Positions 63,262 to 64,000 of a DNA stretch of 64,000 nucleotides are shown here, in pieces. The notes under the pieces are model-generated. The model was given only the letters and a program-made list of their open reading frames with translations. It had not been told where the DNA came from and did not search any database. The first letter of the stretch is position 1; each line of letters starts with the position of its first letter. The position numbers were made by a program, and so were the translations under genes. The stretch is taken from NCBI GenBank assembly GCA_030920305.1, contig JARLUB010000002.1, forward strand, positions 1 to 64,000, given 5' to 3'. The stretch comes from Eubacteriales bacterium SKADARSKE-1. GTDB lineage: Bacteria > Bacillota > Clostridia > Oscillospirales > Acutalibacteraceae.

Positions 63262-64000
63262 TTGAAATGTTTATTTTGTGCGAGCGAGGCTTTTCCATTT
63301 ATGTCATCGGGGGGGTTAGCTGATGTAGCATACTCTTTGCCTTGTGCGCTTAGAAGTAAGGCCATAGATTGCCGCATAGTGATGCCTTTATATGAGGGTA
63401 TACCAGAAGAGTTTAAAAGCAAAATGAAATTAAGTACATATTTTTATGTACCTGTTTCATGGAGAAGTCAGTATTGCGGATTATTTGAAATTAACTACAA
63501 AGGAATTATATATTATTTTATTGATAATGAATATTATTTTAAAAGGCCAGAAATCTATGGGCATTTTGACGATGCTGAAAGGTTTGCTTTTTTTTCAAGG
63601 GCAATTCTTGAAATGCTTCCTAAAATAGATTTTAAACCAGATATTATACATGCAAATGATTGGCAGACAGCACTTGTTCCAGTTTATCAAAGGCTTATTT
63701 ATTCTCATTATGAATATTATTCTAAAATGAAAACAGTTTTTACAATCCATAATATACATTATCAGGGGAAATTTGATAAGTCAGTAATAAAAGATATTGT
63801 TGGGGTTGAAGAAAAAGATAGTTTCATTGTTCACTATGATGGTTGCACAAATTTTATGAAGGGAGCTGTAGAGACAGCTGACCAAATTATAACTGTTAGT
63901 CCAACATATGCTAAAGAAATATTAAACTCATGGTTTTCTTACGGCCTTCACCATGTGCTGCAAAAAAGTGAGTGGAAAATAGTTGGAATTTTAAATGGGA
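63262..64000 (+). CDS. glgA: glycogen synthase (3' end cut off by window)
   Basis: GT5 glycogen/starch synthase, first 246 codons. TTG 63262 lies behind AAAGGAGA. CLFCASEAFPFMSSGGLADVAYSLP matches the N-terminal ADP-glucose loop but has SS where the family has the Lys-Thr of KTGGL. PDIIHANDWQTAL, TIHNIHYQGKF and ITVSPTYAKEIL follow as usual. The Lys contacts the phosphate of ADP-glucose in known enzymes, so either this copy has another nucleotide preference or works less well. Fourth gene of the glycogen operon. Confidence 0.92.
   Translation, partial: MKCLFCASEAFPFMSSGGLADVAYSLPCALRSKAIDCRIVMPLYEGIPEEFKSKMKLSTYFYVPVSWRSQYCGLFEINYKGIIYYFIDNEYYFKRPEIYGHFDDAERFAFFSRAILEMLPKIDFKPDIIHANDWQTALVPVYQRLIYSHYEYYSKMKTVFTIHNIHYQGKFDKSVIKDIVGVEEKDSFIVHYDGCTNFMKGAVETADQIITVSPTYAKEILNSWFSYGLHHVLQKSEWKIVGILNG

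Overview
The window is AT-rich chromosomal DNA from a spore-forming, low-GC Gram-positive bacterium of the Clostridia type. The sequence carries spoIVA, spoVAD, spoVAE, a spoVT fragment, a pdaA-like deacetylase and a SPOCS/LysM coat-type protein. It also has strong AGGAGG ribosome binding sites, frequent TTG/GTG starts and the clostridial GGGtGRT, TSCPD and GlgC/GlgD families. The exact lineage cannot be read from the window.

Layout. (1) About 1-10090 is the right arm of a prophage: a cut-off amidase and a holin-like protein (lysis), then secreted-protein cargo (one minus-strand gene and a three-gene plus-strand operon), a divergent XRE regulator pair, a sigma-like regulator, a structured-RNA candidate and a large serine recombinase. 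The recombinase abuts the first 34 codons of spoVT, which the element interrupts. (2) 10265-11508 is host sequence: spoVAE and five tRNA genes (Val, Asp, Phe, Gly, Cys). (3) 11510-20319 is an accessory stretch: a membrane protein, an AAA+ ATPase with a signal peptide, an XRE regulator, a candidate rod-shaped RNA, a second secreted protein related to the prophage cargo, and an orphan phage tail-fibre cassette. (4) 20320-64000 is mostly core genome: repair and thioredoxin, lower glycolysis (pgk-tpiA-gpmI), luxS, acpS-nnrD, a NifU-like/GGGtGRT pair, a ThiXYZ-type ABC transporter, spoIVA, fhs, tsaE-tsaB-rpiB-upp, cmk-plsC, spoVAD, a sugar transferase, an exported LD-carboxypeptidase, an ATP/ADP translocase, rimP-dnaC, argS-DUF1934-murI-ddl, rpmF and a glycogen operon glgB-glgC-glgD-glgA (cut by the right edge).

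The most striking content is a combination. The nucleotide translocase at 50117-51655 clearly belongs to the NTT/Tlc family, which is typical of obligate intracellular bacteria (Rickettsia, Chlamydia) and plastids. The same window encodes an AAA+ ATPase with a Sec signal peptide and at least five further secreted proteins of unrecognised families, four of them prophage cargo. My inference is a spore-forming Gram-positive that lives inside eukaryotic cells, imports host ATP and exports proteins, including an ATPase, into an ATP-containing host compartment. Separately, the prophage in spoVT looks like a skin-type element whose excision would restore a sporulation regulator.
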